Shown piece after piece: positions 62,742 to 64,000 of a stretch of DNA of 64,000 bases. This stretch comes from Rhodococcus sp. IEGM 1409. Its GTDB lineage: Bacteria; Actinomycetota; Actinomycetes; Mycobacteriales; Mycobacteriaceae. Location: NCBI RefSeq assembly GCF_030056735.1, contig NZ_JASHKN010000001.1, forward strand, positions 744,001-808,000, written 5' to 3'. Position 1 is the first letter of the stretch. Every line of letters begins with the position of its first letter. Under the pieces are notes generated by a model that saw only the letters and a list, made by a program, of their open reading frames with translations, did no database searches and was not told the origin of the DNA. Position numbers and translations under genes: made by a program.

Positions 62742-63665
62742 GTGTCACGATCACCCCTTCCCGTCCGCGACGGCCTGAACCCCAGTCGCATCCGTCAGCC
62801 CGACGACGGCATGTGGGCGACGACGCTCGACTACCTGCTCGAACGATTTCCCCAGGACGCCGTCCGGTTGCGAGAGAAAGTCGCAGCCGGGGAGGTCGTC
62901 GACGAGAAGGGCGTCGGAATCACCGAGACGAGCGCTTTCGCTCCCCGGCGGTTCGTCTACCTGTACCGCGACCCTCCCGTCGAAACGCGGGTGCCGTTCG
63001 AGATCGACATCCTGCACCGGGACGAGAACATCCTTGTCGTGGACAAGCCGCACTTCCTCGCGAGCACCCCGCGCGGGCGATACATCGCCGAATCGGCATT
63101 GGTCCGCTTGCGTCGGGACCTCGATCTGCCGGAGCTCAGTCCAGCTCATCGCCTCGATCGCGTCACGGCAGGACTGCTGCTGTTCACCGTGCATCAGGCG
63201 GCCCGGCGCGGCTACCAGACGATGTTCGCCGAGCGCCGCGTCGCCAAGGAGTACGAGGCCATCGCGCGTTACGACGCTCAGGTGAGCACTCCCGTAGTCG
63301 TGCGCAGTCGCATCGTGAAAGAACGCGGGGTGCTCAAGGCCGAGGAGATCGAGGGCGAGCCCAACAGCGAGTCGCGGATCGAACTGATCGAGACGCGGGA
63401 CGGATTCGCGCGGTACCGGTTGATCCCCCATACCGGCAAGACCCATCAACTTCGCCTGCACATGAGCGCTGTCGGGCTCCCGATCCACGGCGACAACTTC
63501 TATCCCCACTTCTACGACGTTGCCGCAGAAGATTATTCGAATCCGCTGCGCCTGCTGTCGAAGGTTCTCGAGTTCGAGGATCCGTTGACCGGCCGGCTAC
63601 AACGGTTCGAAAGTAGGCGGACCCTGTCCTGGCCACACGAATCAGCCCGTGGCGACTCGCCGTAG
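62742..63665 (+). CDS. RluA-family pseudouridine synthase
   Basis: A 307-aa RNA modification enzyme. The catalytic-aspartate motif is HRLDRVTAGLLLF, preceded by ILVVDKPHFLASTP and followed by KEYEAIAR and PHTGKTHQLRLHM, the full RluA pattern. It isomerises a uridine in tRNA or rRNA. The frame is open from 62694. GTG 62742 is preferred because TAGCTT at 62729-62734 would place transcription start at the GTG (leaderless) and no ribosome site precedes either codon; the alternative start adds 16 residues. Confidence 0.88.
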   Translation: MSRSPLPVRDGLNPSRIRQPDDGMWATTLDYLLERFPQDAVRLREKVAAGEVVDEKGVGITETSAFAPRRFVYLYRDPPVETRVPFEIDILHRDENILVVDKPHFLASTPRGRYIAESALVRLRRDLDLPELSPAHRLDRVTAGLLLFTVHQAARRGYQTMFAERRVAKEYEAIARYDAQVSTPVVVRSRIVKERGVLKAEEIEGEPNSESRIELIETRDGFARYRLIPHTGKTHQLRLHMSAVGLPIHGDNFYPHFYDVAAEDYSNPLRLLSKVLEFEDPLTGRLQRFESRRTLSWPHESARGDSP

Positions 63666-63738
63666 GAACCCCGGACCCTTCCACTGCGCGTCCGATACCG
63701 GGAGGATGGAAGCGCAGACCGCACCGCAAGAGGAGACC

Positions 63739-64000
63739 AGATGAGCAAGACCGCTGACGTACCCGAAGCCGTACGGGAGATCGAGCGTAAGTACGAGGCG
63801 CCGGCCGAGCAGGAAGTTCCCGCACTGGGTGGGCTTCCCGGTGTTGTCGGTGAGCCGGTCCACGACTCGATACAGCTCTCTGCCACCTACTTCGACACCG
63901 CCGACTACCGGTTGCTCGCCGAAAAGATCACGCTGCGCAAGCGTGAGGGCGGCGATGACGCGGGATGGCACATGAAACTTCCCGCAGGCCAGGACACTCG
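63739..64000 (+). CDS. CYTH-domain protein, N-terminal part (partial)
   Basis: The window ends inside this gene, so only the first 87 codons are visible. The EIERKYEAP segment is the ExExK signature of CYTH (adenylate cyclase-thiamine triphosphatase) proteins. The next strands (IQLSATYFDTADYRLL, ITLRKREGG) carry the arginine/lysine pattern of the tunnel that binds polyphosphate groups. In actinobacteria this domain is often followed by CHAD. GAGGAG precedes the ATG at 63739. It continues beyond base 64000. Confidence 0.85.

Overview
The window is GC-rich actinobacterial DNA. Gene content and style point to a mycolic-acid-containing relative of Rhodococcus: an MCE-family gene, many LuxR/MarR/GntR regulators, PapA-like condensation-domain proteins, OhrR/Ohr, ATGA-overlapping operons and leaderless starts. 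A Rhodococcus of the erythropolis/qingshengii type is my best guess, by inference only. No rRNA, tRNA, CRISPR array, complete insertion sequence or phage module was seen. This looks like chromosomal metabolic territory with one small decayed patch near 42.7-43.3 kb.

Region by region. 0-3.2 kb: tail of an unknown gene, a quercetinase-like bicupin, and a convergent oligopeptide-type ABC binding lipoprotein. 3.2-7.1 kb: a homogentisate operon with a MarR regulator, homogentisate dioxygenase, an unknown 289-aa protein and fumarylacetoacetase, with a palindromic operator before hmgA. 7.2-9.2 kb: a SAM-I/IV-type riboswitch ahead of an FAD/NAD(P)-binding protein. 9.3-11.7 kb: a ClpC-like unfoldase with a HAIR-like (HspR) site. 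11.8-19.7 kb: two MFS exporters with paired palindromic operators, a CGNR zinc-finger regulator, a TMEM175-like channel, a YtcJ-like amidohydrolase and secreted/lipoproteins. 19.8-23.2 kb: a fused indolepyruvate ferredoxin oxidoreductase. 23.5-28.7 kb: TipA-like, LAL-type and AraC regulators. 28.8-33.6 kb: a probable 34-aa peptide gene, a TolB-like lipoprotein, a methyltransferase, a DMT permease and SthA transhydrogenase.

34.0-38.3 kb holds three overlapping genes for stand-alone condensation-domain (PapA-like) proteins with no PKS or NRPS nearby. This is the most unusual coding block. 38.4-40.3 kb is an ohrR-ohr-reductase operon. 41.3-42.7 kb has an extra YidC with a small partner protein. 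42.7-43.3 kb is a scar where a LysR C-terminal fragment meets an NlpC/P60-like fragment. 43.3-49.0 kb has an AAA-LuxR regulator and a GntR / NCS1 permease / allantoin-hydantoin racemase cluster. 49.0-52.1 kb has an ArsR-controlled MFS exporter and an orphan MceF-like gene behind an 11-codon leader ORF.

53.0-57.2 kb: a MerR regulator and an SDR / diiron protein / Baeyer-Villiger-type monooxygenase operon. 57.3-60.5 kb: PuuE-type allantoinase, allantoicase and an HpcH/HpaI-like aldolase. With the racemase and permease 9 kb away this gives most of an allantoin (purine) degradation route. 60.6-64.0 kb: a secreted CocE/NonD hydrolase, an RluA-family pseudouridine synthase and the start of a CYTH-domain protein.
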